Below, piece after piece: positions 7,270 to 15,808 of a stretch of DNA of 41,213 nucleotides. The notes under the pieces were generated by a model. The model was not told where the DNA came from. It was given only the letters and a program-made list of their open reading frames with translations, and searched no databases. Each line of letters opens with the position of its first letter. The first letter of the stretch is position 1. A program made the translations under genes and the position numbers. This stretch comes from Elusimicrobiota bacterium (GTDB lineage: Bacteria; Elusimicrobiota; Elusimicrobia; UBA1565; UBA9628): assembly GCA_027452025.1 (NCBI GenBank), contig DAIDHI010000026.1, positions 1 through 41,213 of the forward strand. The letters are read 5' to 3'.

Positions 7270-8703
7270 GTGAAGGTCTTTCGTTCGGTTCGCTTCAACA
7301 TATTCCTGGGCGCCCTGATCGCGATCGCCGCGGCTTTGGGCACTTTCCTGCCGCAGGTGCCCGACGCCCCCGAGAAAGTGAGCGCCTTCCAGCAGGCGCA
7401 CGCCTACCTTTTCCCGCTCTACAACTGCTTCGGCCTCTTCGACCTCTACCACACGTGGTGGTTCATGGCCTTGCTCGGCCTGATGGCCTTCGACGTCGTG
7501 GCCTGCAAGCTGTGGAACAAGCCGCCCGACGCGGGGATGGTGGCCCTGCCTCCCGAGCTCACCGACGAGCGGGAACTGGAGCGCCGCTTGGCCCGCAAGG
7601 AGGCCGCGCTGAGGCTCAAGCCCCTGCGCGCGCGCTTCGGCGTGCCCGGCGGCGCCGGCGCGGCCGCCGCGCGCCTGCGCGCGGCGCTGTCGGCGCGCGG
7701 CTATCACGTCCAGGAGGAGCTGCGCTCCGATTCCGGGGCGGCGCTGGTGGCGACGCGCCACCGGCTCCAGCGGTGGGGCTCCTACGTGGCGCACATCGCC
7801 CTGGTCGTCATCCTGGCCGGGGCGCTGGTCAAGTGCCTCTTCGGCTTCGTCGAGATGGTGCCCGTCCTCGAGGGCGGCTCGCGCGCCATGCAGAACAAGC
7901 CCTGGACCGTCTACGTCGACAAGTTCACGGTGAAGTACTACGACGGCACCTTCACGCCCAAGACGTTCTCCTCCGTGCTCCGCGTCCAGGACGCGGACAA
8001 GGTCCTCGGCGCCAAGACGATCCGCGTCAACGATCCGCTCGACATCGGCGGCGTGCGCTTCTACCAGGCCTCCTGGGGGGCCGGCGGGATGTTTCGCAGC
8101 GTGGCCCTGCGGCTGGGCCACGCGCTCCTGCGTCTGCCTCAGCGGGTCCCCACGCGCGTGCCCGGCACGCCCTTCGACGTGACCGCCGACGTGATGCTGC
8201 CGAATTTCACGATCAGCGGCGGCAAGGCCGACACGGCCTCGCTGGAGCTCAAGAATCCCGCGGTGCGCTTCACTTTCGCCGTCGGAGCGCACAAGACGGC
8301 GCCGATGTGGCTGCTCCAGAATTATCCCAAGCTCTGCCTGGTGGAGGACCCGCAGGGAACCTTGTCGCCGGCGCCGGCGCCGCCCTTCCAGCTCGCTTCG
8401 ATCGATCCCGTGCTTTTTTCCGGCATCCAAGTGGCGTACGATCCGGGCTACAAGATCGTCGTTGCCGGAGCGCTGCTGTGGCTTTTCGGCACCGTGACTT
8501 TGTTCTATCTCCATAGGCGCCGCCTGTGGATCCTGGCCGAGCCGGGCGGCGACGGCACGGAGGTCACCATCGGCGGCTGGAGCTCGCGGGCCGGCCGCGA
8601 GTTCGAGCCCGAGTTCAAGGCCCTGGCCGAGTCGCTGCGCCGTGAGCTCGGCGGGCGGGCCGGCGTCGAATTTTTTCAGAACCCTCTCGTGGAGGTCTCT
8701 TAA
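7270..8703 (+). CDS. resB: ResB/Ccs1 cytochrome c biogenesis protein
   Basis: Membrane component of cytochrome c maturation system II, which with CcsA moves haem and helps attach it to apocytochromes outside the inner membrane. The 477-residue protein has the ResB layout: paired N-terminal membrane segments (about 8-28 and 60-78), a third near 170-190, a long periplasmic domain (roughly 195-400) and a last segment near 400-418 (VVAGALLWLFGTVTLFYLHR). FYQASWG around residue 262 is a conserved ResB patch. The GTG start is the one that keeps the first membrane segment. Its stop and the next ATG share one base (TAATG). The pentaheme and monoheme cytochromes downstream are the likely clients. Confidence 0.88.
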   Translation: MKVFRSVRFNIFLGALIAIAAALGTFLPQVPDAPEKVSAFQQAHAYLFPLYNCFGLFDLYHTWWFMALLGLMAFDVVACKLWNKPPDAGMVALPPELTDERELERRLARKEAALRLKPLRARFGVPGGAGAAAARLRAALSARGYHVQEELRSDSGAALVATRHRLQRWGSYVAHIALVVILAGALVKCLFGFVEMVPVLEGGSRAMQNKPWTVYVDKFTVKYYDGTFTPKTFSSVLRVQDADKVLGAKTIRVNDPLDIGGVRFYQASWGAGGMFRSVALRLGHALLRLPQRVPTRVPGTPFDVTADVMLPNFTISGGKADTASLELKNPAVRFTFAVGAHKTAPMWLLQNYPKLCLVEDPQGTLSPAPAPPFQLASIDPVLFSGIQVAYDPGYKIVVAGALLWLFGTVTLFYLHRRRLWILAEPGGDGTEVTIGGWSSRAGREFEPEFKALAESLRRELGGRAGVEFFQNPLVEVS

Positions 8704-9563
8704 TGGCGACGCACCTGCAGATCCTGCTCATCCGCGCGGCCTTGGCGCTCTACGTCGCGTCCACCGCCTGCGCGTTCACCTACCTGTTTTCCAAAGACGA
8801 GAAGTGGAGCCGCTGGATGCTGTGGCTGATGGGAGCGGGGCTCTTGCTGCACCTGGGCAGCTTCGGCGCGCGCATCGACGCCTTCTGGCAGATCCCGGAG
8901 AACCGCTATTACATGCCGATCAACTCCTTCTTCGGCGCCCTCTCCTACCTTTCGCTGGCCGTGGCGCTGGTGTTCTTCGTCGTGGAGCGCGAGCATCGCT
9001 TGGGCATCCTCGGCGCCTTCGTGCTGCCCTGGACGGTCGTCGGCGCGGGCGCGGCCGTGCTCTGGGCCGACCCCAAGGTCGAGGGCCTGGTGCCGGCGCT
9101 GCAGAGCTACTGGATGAGCGTGCACCCCGTCGTCTTGATGACGGCCTACGCGGCTTTCGCCAACGCCTTCGGCGTGGGCGTGGCCCTGCTCATCCAGGAG
9201 CACCAGATCAAGTCGCGCAAGCCCTCGGAGCTATGCTACCGCCTGCCTTCGATCGAGGAGCTCGATACCCTCAACTACAGGATCATCGTCGCCGCCTTCC
9301 CCATGCTCACCGTCGGCATCATCATGGGGGGGATCTGGGCCTACAACGCCTGGGGCCGCTTCTGGGGCTGGGACCCCAAGGAGACCTGGGCGCTGATCAC
9401 GGCGCTGATCTACGCGGGCTACCTGCACATGCGCTTCCTGAAGGGCCTGCGCGGGCGCAAGGCGATCTACGTCTCGATGGTCGGCTTCGCCTCCGTCGTG
9501 TTCACGTTCTTGGGCGTCAATTTCCTGAGCCAACTGCACGGCTACCTGTCCGGAGGAGGCTGA
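8703..9563 (+). CDS. ccsA: CcsA/ResC cytochrome c assembly protein
   Basis: Haem-handling membrane protein of system II, partner of ResB. The 286-residue product is almost wholly hydrophobic with about eight membrane segments and carries the Trp-rich WWD domain of the haem-handling family, WGRFWGWDPKETW at residues 217-229. Candidate haem-ligand histidines flank it at His141 (MSVHPVVLM) and His242 (YLHMRFLKG). The ATG overlaps the resB stop by one base, so the two are co-translated; hemA starts three bases after its stop. Length and topology are typical for CcsA. Confidence 0.93.
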   Translation: MATHLQILLIRAALALYVASTACAFTYLFSKDEKWSRWMLWLMGAGLLLHLGSFGARIDAFWQIPENRYYMPINSFFGALSYLSLAVALVFFVVEREHRLGILGAFVLPWTVVGAGAAVLWADPKVEGLVPALQSYWMSVHPVVLMTAYAAFANAFGVGVALLIQEHQIKSRKPSELCYRLPSIEELDTLNYRIIVAAFPMLTVGIIMGGIWAYNAWGRFWGWDPKETWALITALIYAGYLHMRFLKGLRGRKAIYVSMVGFASVVFTFLGVNFLSQLHGYLSGGG

Positions 9564-9565
9564 GC

Positions 9566-10630
9566 GTGAAGCTGTCTTTGGTCGGGGTCGGCCACAAGAG
9601 CGCCCCCGCCGAGGTCCGAGAGGCCCTGGCCGTCGTCGCGGCCGAAAGGTTCTACGAGGAGCTGCGGCGGCAGGGCTGCGACGAGGCCGTCGTGCTCTCC
9701 ACCTGCAACCGCTTCGAGCTCTATCTCTGCGGCGAGGCGGGCGGCCGGGACCAGTCCTGGGCCGTGTCCTTCCTGGAGCGGCTTGCGGGCGTCAAGCTCG
9801 AGGGCCACGCCTACGCGCGCCGCGCCGACGCCGCGGTGGCGCACCTCTTCGAGGTCGCCTCGGGCCTGGACTCGCTGGTCGTCGGCGAGACGGAGATTCT
9901 GGGCCAGGTCAAGACGGCGTATGAGACGGCGCGCCGGGCCGGCATGACCGGCAAGCACTCCAACGTCCTCTTTCAGCGCGCGCTCTACGTCGGAAAGAAG
10001 ATCCGAAACGACACGGCTATCGCCGTCGGCCAGACGTCGGTGGCGTCGGTGGCCGTGCAGCTGGCCGAGAGCATCTTCGGCGAGCTGTCCGCGCGAGAGG
10101 TGCTCATCCTCGGCGCCGGGCAGATGGCGGAGCTCGCCGCCCGCCACCTGCTGAGCAAGAAGGTGGCGCGGCTCAAGGTCGCCAACCGCACGTGGGAGCG
10201 CGGCGAGGCCCTGGCGCGGCGCCTGAAGGCCGAGGCCGTCGCTTGGGAGTCCTTCGCGGAACACTTGAAGGGCGCCGACGTCGTCATCGCCTCGACGGCC
10301 TCCGAGCGCCCCGTGCTCACGCGCGAGATCGTGGCGGGCGCGCTGCCGGCCCGTCAGGGCCGCTCTCTCTTCGTCATCGACATCGCCATGCCCCGAGACG
10401 TCGAGGACTCCGTGCACGGCCTGGAGCACGTCTACCTCTACCGGCTCGAGGATCTGGAGGGGATCGTGGCCCGCAACCTGGAGAGCCGCGGCGGCGAGAT
10501 CGAGCGCGCGCGCGCCTTGGCGCGCGAAAAGGCCGGCGAGTTCTGCGCCTGGCAGCGCTCCGCCGCCGAGGGCCGCGAGATCAGCCTCAAGCACGCGCGG
10601 CGCGCGCGGGGGGAGAAGGCCGTCTCATGA
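9566..10630 (+). CDS. hemA: Glutamyl-tRNA reductase, short form
   Basis: Reduces glutamyl-tRNA to glutamate-1-semialdehyde, the first committed step of C5-pathway tetrapyrrole synthesis. The catalytic Cys47 lies in VVLSTCNRFELY, VGETEILGQVK is the conserved glutamate-binding patch, and the NADPH domain has LILGAGQMAELAARHL. The GTG at 9566 has GGAGG upstream. At 354 residues it is shorter than E. coli HemA (418): after SEFCAW-like residues (GEFCAWQRSAAEGREIS) it ends within about 20 residues, so most of the C-terminal dimerisation helices is missing. Position directly after resB-ccsA couples haem synthesis to cytochrome c maturation. Confidence 0.92.
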   Translation: MKLSLVGVGHKSAPAEVREALAVVAAERFYEELRRQGCDEAVVLSTCNRFELYLCGEAGGRDQSWAVSFLERLAGVKLEGHAYARRADAAVAHLFEVASGLDSLVVGETEILGQVKTAYETARRAGMTGKHSNVLFQRALYVGKKIRNDTAIAVGQTSVASVAVQLAESIFGELSAREVLILGAGQMAELAARHLLSKKVARLKVANRTWERGEALARRLKAEAVAWESFAEHLKGADVVIASTASERPVLTREIVAGALPARQGRSLFVIDIAMPRDVEDSVHGLEHVYLYRLEDLEGIVARNLESRGGEIERARALAREKAGEFCAWQRSAAEGREISLKHARRARGEKAVS

Positions 10631-11484
10631 AAAAGCTCGCGTTCCTGCTTTTGGCCGTCTTCGGCGCCCGCGCGGCGGCCGCCGCGCCCTACGGCATCCT
10701 GCTGTTGGCGCACGGCAGCGTCAACGCCTGGGACCAGGACGTGCTCGCCGTCGCAAGACGCGTCGATGAGCGCGTCCCCGTCGAGACCGCCTTCGGGATG
10801 GCCGATGCGCAGCGGCTTCAGACGGGCGTGGACCGGCTGGAAAAGCGCGGCGTCTCGCGCATCGTGGCCGTGCCGCTGTTCGTCAGCTCCGACTCCGAGG
10901 TCCTCGACCAGACGCGCTACCTGCTCGGGCTGCGCGCCGAGCCCTCGGAAGTCTTCGTGGGCGCGATGCGCGCCATGGGCATGGCGGTCAGCCTCAAGAA
11001 GGTCGCCAGCCGCGTGCCCGTCGCGATGACGCCGGCCCTCGACGACCATCCGCTCGTCGTCGAGATCCTGCGCCAGCACGCGCGGGCCTTGAGCGCGCGC
11101 CCGGCCAAGGACACCCTGATCATCGTCGGGCACGGCCCCTACGACGACGCGGCCAACGCGCGCTGGCTGGCCATGCTGGGCGCCATGGCGCGGCGCATTC
11201 GCAAGTCCGAGGGCTTCCGCGCGGCCTACGGCGCGACGCTTCGCGACGACAACCCCGCGCCGGTCAAGGACCGCGCGATCGCGCGGCTGCGGGCGCTGGT
11301 CGCCCGCGCGAATGCCGGCGGCGGGCGGGCCGTCGTCGTGCCCGACCTCATCGCCCGGGGGGGCATCGAAAGCCACGTGACGAAGGCTCTGCGCGGATTG
11401 GATTACGCCTGGGACGGCCGCACGATCCTGCCGCATCCAAACGTCGCCCGCTGGGTGGAGGAATCGGCCGCGAAGGCGCCGTGA
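10627..11484 (+). CDS. Exported CbiX/SirB-like chelatase-family protein
   Basis: A 285-residue protein with two chelatase-like halves. The first half starts PYGILLLAHGS (His29) and the second has LIIVGHGPYDD (His169), the two places where CbiX-type cobalto- or ferrochelatases place metal-site histidines. Unusually for this cytoplasmic family it begins with a clear signal peptide (MKKLAFLLLAVFGARAAAAA), so it should act in the periplasm. Periplasmic chelatase-family proteins (CbiK-P) are known in Desulfovibrio. The start overlaps the hemA stop as ATGA. A role in binding or delivering haem or metal to the cytochrome pathway is inferred from position only. Confidence 0.75.
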   Translation: MKKLAFLLLAVFGARAAAAAPYGILLLAHGSVNAWDQDVLAVARRVDERVPVETAFGMADAQRLQTGVDRLEKRGVSRIVAVPLFVSSDSEVLDQTRYLLGLRAEPSEVFVGAMRAMGMAVSLKKVASRVPVAMTPALDDHPLVVEILRQHARALSARPAKDTLIIVGHGPYDDAANARWLAMLGAMARRIRKSEGFRAAYGATLRDDNPAPVKDRAIARLRALVARANAGGGRAVVVPDLIARGGIESHVTKALRGLDYAWDGRTILPHPNVARWVEESAAKAP

Positions 11485-11551
11485 CAAGGACGTCGCCGAT
11501 ATGATAGGTTTTCTCACTGCCCTGACCGCGCTCTATAGAGGAGATTCGCTC

Positions 11552-12091
11552 ATGAGGATCCGCTCCGCCGCCGGACTCGCCGCGCTGACGCTGACTCTCG
11601 CCTGCTGCGGCGCTTTCGCCGACTCCGGCCTCGCGCAGGTCAAGGGCACGGCCGCCAACTCGCCGATCTCGGGCACCGTGGCGTTCAAGGACGTCAAGGG
11701 CGGGCTGCGGGTCACGGCGCACCTCATGGGCCTGCCCCTCGGGACCCACGGCTTCCACATCCACGAGTTCGGCAGCTGCGACGACGCCGGGCGCGCGGCA
11801 GGGGGCCATTACAATCCGACGGGCGCCAAGCACGGCGACGTGGTCAAAAAGGGGCTCAAGCGCGCTCACGCCGGAGACCTCGGCAACATCCAGGCCGGGC
11901 CCGACGGCACGGCGTCGCTCGAAGCGGTCGTGCCGAAAGCGTCCTTGACCGGCGGCAAGTACGACGTCGCCGGCCGGGCGATCGTCGTCCAGGAGAAGCC
12001 GGACGATTTTTCGCAGCCGGCGGGAAACGCCGGCGGCCGCATCGCCTGCGGCGTCATCGTCATCGTCCCGGAGGTCGGGACCCAAAAGTGA
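11552..12091 (+). CDS. Cu/Zn superoxide dismutase-family protein lacking one Cu ligand
   Basis: Secreted SodC-family protein of 179 residues; signal peptide at 1-23 and AGAGGAGA before the ATG. The beta-barrel motifs are present: GFHIHEFG (His69, His71), GGHYNP (bridging His86), AKHGD (His94), AHAGDLGN (His106, Asp109), the disulfide pair Cys76/Cys166 and Arg163 in GNAGGRIACG. The fourth copper ligand, His in the usual VVHEK motif (His120 of human SOD1), is Gln147 (VVQEKPDDF, codon CAG). The zinc site looks intact. Dismutase activity is therefore doubtful; a copper-binding or chaperone-like role is possible. It stands between the haem operon and the bc-complex operon. Confidence 0.85.
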   Translation: MRIRSAAGLAALTLTLACCGAFADSGLAQVKGTAANSPISGTVAFKDVKGGLRVTAHLMGLPLGTHGFHIHEFGSCDDAGRAAGGHYNPTGAKHGDVVKKGLKRAHAGDLGNIQAGPDGTASLEAVVPKASLTGGKYDVAGRAIVVQEKPDDFSQPAGNAGGRIACGVIVIVPEVGTQK

Positions 12092-12117
12092 GCGCGCGGC
12101 CTCTCTCGACGGAGAAT

Positions 12118-12145
12118 TTGACACGCGCCGCCGCGAACTGATAAC
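12118..12145 (+). promoter_or_regulatory. Promoter of the bc-complex operon (TTGACA-16-GATAAC)
   Basis: A perfect -35 TTGACA (12118-12123) is followed after 16 bases by GATAAC (12140-12145), a moderate -10 match. The ATG at 12160 comes 14 bases after the box, leaving only a few bases of leader and no purine-rich Shine-Dalgarno site. Confidence 0.5.
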
Positions 12146-12159
12146 TTCGTAACAGTTTT

Positions 12160-12732
12160 ATGACAGAGCCAAACACGCCTTCTTCGCAGCCAAACCCGAG
12201 TCAAACTCCCCAATCGGTCCAGAATTCTCCCAAGCCCGCCGCAGCCGCCCCCAAGTCCGGGGTCAGCCGCGGCGAGTTCTTGTGGATCGGCTGGGCCGCC
12301 ATGGTCGCCTTCGTCGGAGGCTTCGCCGCCGCGACGGCGCGCTTCTTCTTCCCCAACGTCATCTACGAGCCCTCGCAGAAGTTCAACGCCGGCCCGCTCA
12401 AGCAATACGACTTCGGCGTCAACACCCAGTGGCTCAACGAGGAGCGCGTCTGGGTGATCCGCAACACCAAGGGCTTCTACGTGCTCTGGGCCCGCTGCAC
12501 GCACCTGGGCTGCACGCCGAACTGGTTCGGCGACCAGCACCGCTTCAAGTGCCCCTGCCACGGCTCCAACTACACCATCGAGGGAGACGTCATCGCCGGC
12601 CCCGCGCCCCGGCCGCTGTGGCGCTGCAAGATCGACGTCAACTCCAAGGGCGAGCTGATCGTCGATAAGGCCGTGCTGCAGGACCTCCCGGGCCTGCGCG
12701 AGAAAGTGCCGTTCTTCGTGGAGTACACCTGA
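12160..12732 (+). CDS. Rieske 2Fe-2S subunit of a quinol:cytochrome c complex
   Basis: High-potential iron-sulfur subunit of the bc-type complex, anchored in the inner membrane with its cluster domain outside. The 190-residue protein has a Pro/Ser/Gln-rich cytoplasmic N-terminus (1-35), one membrane anchor (about 40-62) and the two cluster motifs CTHLGC (Cys113, His115, Cys118) and CPCHGS (Cys131, Cys133, His134), giving the 2-Cys/2-His cluster and the usual disulfide. GPAPRPLWR corresponds to the Pro loop. Its stop and the cytochrome b start share an A (TGATG). First gene of the four-gene complex. Confidence 0.95.
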   Translation: MTEPNTPSSQPNPSQTPQSVQNSPKPAAAAPKSGVSRGEFLWIGWAAMVAFVGGFAAATARFFFPNVIYEPSQKFNAGPLKQYDFGVNTQWLNEERVWVIRNTKGFYVLWARCTHLGCTPNWFGDQHRFKCPCHGSNYTIEGDVIAGPAPRPLWRCKIDVNSKGELIVDKAVLQDLPGLREKVPFFVEYT

Positions 12733-14414
12733 TGCCCACCCTCGACGCCGAGAAGCTCAAGAAGGAAATCGTCGATTCCCAGATCTGGCGCAGCATCTTC
12801 CGGGGCGGCATCTGGAAGGACACCCCGCGCGACCGCGCCGCTCACATCGTCGGCAACGTCTGGCTGCACCTGCATCCCGTGCGCGTGCGCAAGCGGGCCC
12901 TGGACTGGACCTATTCCTGGGGCTTGGGCGGCATCTCCTTCGTTCTGTTCCTGATCCTGACGATCACGGGCGTGCTGCTCATGTTCTACTACCGCCCGAC
13001 GATCGGCTACGCCTACCGCGACATCAAGGACCTCGCCTTCGCGGTCACGCTCGGAAAGCTCATGCGCAACATGCACCGGTGGTCGGCGCAGGCCATGGTC
13101 GTGGCCGTCATCGCCCATATGGCGCGCGTCTTCTATACCGGCGGCTACAAGAAGCCCCGCGAGTTCAACTGGGGCGTCGGCGTGCTGCTGCTGACCCTGA
13201 CCCTGTTCCTCTCCTTCACCGGCTACCTGCTGCCCTGGGACCAGCTGGCGATGTGGGCCGTCACCGTCGGCACCAACATGGCCGGCGCCACGCCCTTCCT
13301 CGGCAACGAGGGCCCCTTCGGCGCGGCCATGGGCATGCACATCAACAACGACGTGCGCTTCGTGCTGCTGGGCGGCACGATGGTCGGCGAGAACACCCTG
13401 CTGCGCTTCTACGTGCTGCACTGCGTGGCCGTGCCGCTCATCGTCGGCATCCTGCTCATCCTGCACTTCTGGCGCGTGCGCAAGGACAGCTTCTCGGCGG
13501 CTCCCTATCAGGCCGGCGAGGAGAAAGTCGAGGTCTGGCCGAACCTGATCAAGCGCGAGTATGTCGCGATGGCGGCCTGCCTGCTCTTCATCATGGTCTG
13601 GAGCATCCTCATGAACGCTCCGCTCGAGGCCATCGCCAACCCCAACGTCACGCCCAACCCGTCGAAAGCCCCGTGGTACTTCGTCGGCTTGCAGGAGCTG
13701 CTGGTCTATTTCGATCCGTGGATCGCCGGCGTGCTCCTGCCCGGGCTCATCATCGTCGGCTTGATGGCGATACCCTACGTCGACAACAATCCCAAGGGCA
13801 TCGGGACCTACGCCTGGAAGGACCGCAAGTTCGCCAACGCCATCTTCACCCTCGGCCTGGCGATGTGGTTCATCCTCATCTTCATCGGCTACGCCTGCCG
13901 CGGTCCGAACTTCTTCTGGTACTGGCCGTGGGAATCGTGGCTGACGCCCAAGGCCGCCCCGCCGTTGACCTGGAACCTTTTCGGTCCGGACCCCAAATGG
14001 AAGCTCTTCCAGACGCCGAACCTCTCGGCCTTCCCGCTGTGGATCGGCATCCCGGTCATGCTCGGAGGCTTCCTCTCCTGGCTGGTGCTGCCCAAGCTCC
14101 TGCAAAAAGAGCTCAACGGCAAGAAGCTCCAGGCGGCCTTCATCGGCGTCATGCTCCTCTTCATCACGGGGCTCAAGCTCGGCCTCCACGTGCCCTTCGG
14201 CTCGGGCCTGTGGCTGCTGTTCTTCGGCTACCTGGCCTTCTACTTCGGGTTCATCCTGCCGCAGCGCTACATCCGCTCCATGGACTGGGCCCGCTACCTC
14301 GTCACGATGGTCTTCGTGATCGCGACGATGGGGGTGCTCCTCAAGATGAGCGCCCGGCTGGCCTTCAACATCAAGTACGTGCTGACGATTCCCACCGTCA
14401 GCCTCAACATCTAA
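12732..14414 (+). CDS. Cytochrome b subunit of a bc-type complex, long form
   Basis: Membrane subunit carrying the b haems and the quinol sites. The first 230 residues match the b6-type half, with haem-ligand histidines in [10 protein letters not shown] and [12 protein letters not shown], and in [13 protein letters not shown] and [11 protein letters not shown]. The second half contains the quinol-site motif as [12 protein letters not shown], where mitochondrial-type complexes have PEWY; loss of the acidic residue is common in menaquinol-oxidising complexes. After the usual eight helices the 560-residue protein continues with further membrane segments (about 420-560). The gene starts inside the Rieske stop codon (TGATG) and the pentaheme gene follows closely. 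Confidence 0.93.
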   Translation: MPTLDAEKLKKEIVDSQIWRSIFRGGIWKDTPRDRAAHIVGNVWLHLHPVRVRKRALDWTYSWGLGGISFVLFLILTITGVLLMFYYRPTIGYAYRDIKDLAFAVTLGKLMRNMHRWSAQAMVVAVIAHMARVFYTGGYKKPREFNWGVGVLLLTLTLFLSFTGYLLPWDQLAMWAVTVGTNMAGATPFLGNEGPFGAAMGMHINNDVRFVLLGGTMVGENTLLRFYVLHCVAVPLIVGILLILHFWRVRKDSFSAAPYQAGEEKVEVWPNLIKREYVAMAACLLFIMVWSILMNAPLEAIANPNVTPNPSKAPWYFVGLQELLVYFDPWIAGVLLPGLIIVGLMAIPYVDNNPKGIGTYAWKDRKFANAIFTLGLAMWFILIFIGYACRGPNFFWYWPWESWLTPKAAPPLTWNLFGPDPKWKLFQTPNLSAFPLWIGIPVMLGGFLSWLVLPKLLQKELNGKKLQAAFIGVMLLFITGLKLGLHVPFGSGLWLLFFGYLAFYFGFILPQRYIRSMDWARYLVTMVFVIATMGVLLKMSARLAFNIKYVLTIPTVSLNI

Positions 14415-14424
14415 GGGGCTTTTG

Positions 14425-15798
14425 ATGAGCTACAAGACTTGGTTTGTCGCGCTCAATGTCGCGCTGGTCGGGGCGTTCGCCTGGGCCTACGCCAGGGACT
14501 ACAACGCGCAGTGGAAGACCTATCAGCGCAATTACTACAACATGGCCGCCGACGCGCTGCAAAAGCAGTCCGACGCCGCGAGCAATCCCGACGACAAGGC
14601 GAAGCTCCATAAAGAAGCCGTCGCGATGCGCGAGACGCCCCTCGAGATCAAGCAGATCATCACCAAGGACCTCGGGCGCGTGGACCGCTGCACCACGTGT
14701 CACGTGGGCATGGACGAGTACGTCAATCCGACCATGACCAACGACTTCACGCAGAATCCCTACAAGTCGCACCCGGACGTGGCGGCCATGAACGGCAACC
14801 ACAACTTCCAGAAGTACGGCTGCACGGTCTGCCACCTGGGCCAGGGCCTGGCCACCACCGTCAAGGACGCCCACGGCTTCGTGCACAACTGGGAGCAGCC
14901 GCTGCTCCAGGGCAAGATGGTGGAAGCCTCCTGCGCCAGATGCCACCAGGACTTCGAGCACCTCAAGGGAGCCGAGGTGGCCGCCGAGGGCAAGAAGCTC
15001 TTCTACGAGCACGGCTGCCAGGGCTGCCACTCCATCAAGGGCGTGGGCGGCGTCGTCAGCGTCGACCTCGGCGACATCGCCGACAAGCCCCTGGAGCGCA
15101 TCGCCGGCTACAACTTCTCGCGCATCCTGGTCGACGGCCAGCCGGGCCACTATCTGCCGGAGTCTCAATGGACCGTGGTCAACTGGATCCTCGGCCACCT
15201 GACCAACGACCCGATGAACGTCATCCCCAACGACCCGCTGGCGAAGTTCAACAAGGAGCCCGTGGCACCCACGGGCATGCCCAACTTCACCGAGCCCGAC
15301 GCCACCGGCAAGCGCGAGCTGTCCGTCGACGACGCGCACGCCATCGCGACGTGGCTGATGTCGCAGACCGACGAGCCGATCCCGTATCAGTACATCGTCT
15401 TCCAGAAGCCCGCTCCCGAGCCCCATTTCACGAGCGCGGTGGCGCACGGCAAGTTCGTCTTCGAGAAGTACGGCTGCGCCGGCTGCCACGGCCTGCACGG
15501 CACCAAGGGCCGCCGCAACTTCAACGCCCTGGGGCCCGGGCAGGTCAACCCGGAGACCGACATGGACAAGGGCCGCGAGCCGACCCTGGTCGACGTCGTC
15601 GGGACCTTCACGCACGACGAGCTGGTCGCCAAGATCTCCAACGGCGTCCCGGCCTCCGCCATCAGCCGCTTCAATCCCAACGGGCCCGTCACCCCGTTGT
15701 ATATGCCGGCCTGGAAAGATAAGATCAAGCCCAACGAACTCAACGATCTGGCGACGTACCTCTTGAGCATCGCCAAACAGCAGAACGTCGGATTCTAG
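14425..15798 (+). CDS. Membrane-anchored pentaheme cytochrome c
   Basis: Electron-accepting cytochrome of the bc-type complex by position. The 457-residue protein has one N-terminal anchor (residues 5-24) and five CxxCH haem sites: CTTCH (89-93), CTVCH (133-137), CARCH (170-174), CQGCH (198-202) and CAGCH (351-355). The last two lie in ordinary cytochrome c-like domains with Met-containing segments downstream (TGMPNF, LYMPAW). I chose the ATG at 14425, seven bases after AAGGGGC; a TTG three bases earlier is less likely. Usual bc1 cytochrome c1 is monohaem, so this is an expanded acceptor subunit. Maturation would depend on the system II genes upstream. Confidence 0.92.
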   Translation: MSYKTWFVALNVALVGAFAWAYARDYNAQWKTYQRNYYNMAADALQKQSDAASNPDDKAKLHKEAVAMRETPLEIKQIITKDLGRVDRCTTCHVGMDEYVNPTMTNDFTQNPYKSHPDVAAMNGNHNFQKYGCTVCHLGQGLATTVKDAHGFVHNWEQPLLQGKMVEASCARCHQDFEHLKGAEVAAEGKKLFYEHGCQGCHSIKGVGGVVSVDLGDIADKPLERIAGYNFSRILVDGQPGHYLPESQWTVVNWILGHLTNDPMNVIPNDPLAKFNKEPVAPTGMPNFTEPDATGKRELSVDDAHAIATWLMSQTDEPIPYQYIVFQKPAPEPHFTSAVAHGKFVFEKYGCAGCHGLHGTKGRRNFNALGPGQVNPETDMDKGREPTLVDVVGTFTHDELVAKISNGVPASAISRFNPNGPVTPLYMPAWKDKIKPNELNDLATYLLSIAKQQNVGF

Positions 15799-15808
15799 GA
15801 GAACAGAA

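Noticed and set aside
7259..7273. ATG at 7259 as the resB start
   Set aside because: It reaches TGA after three further codons; the GTG at 7270 opens the real frame.
11500..11539. TATGAT (11500) and TATAGA (11534) as sodC-like promoter boxes
   Set aside because: Neither has an acceptable -35, and the second overlaps the Shine-Dalgarno site; left unassigned.
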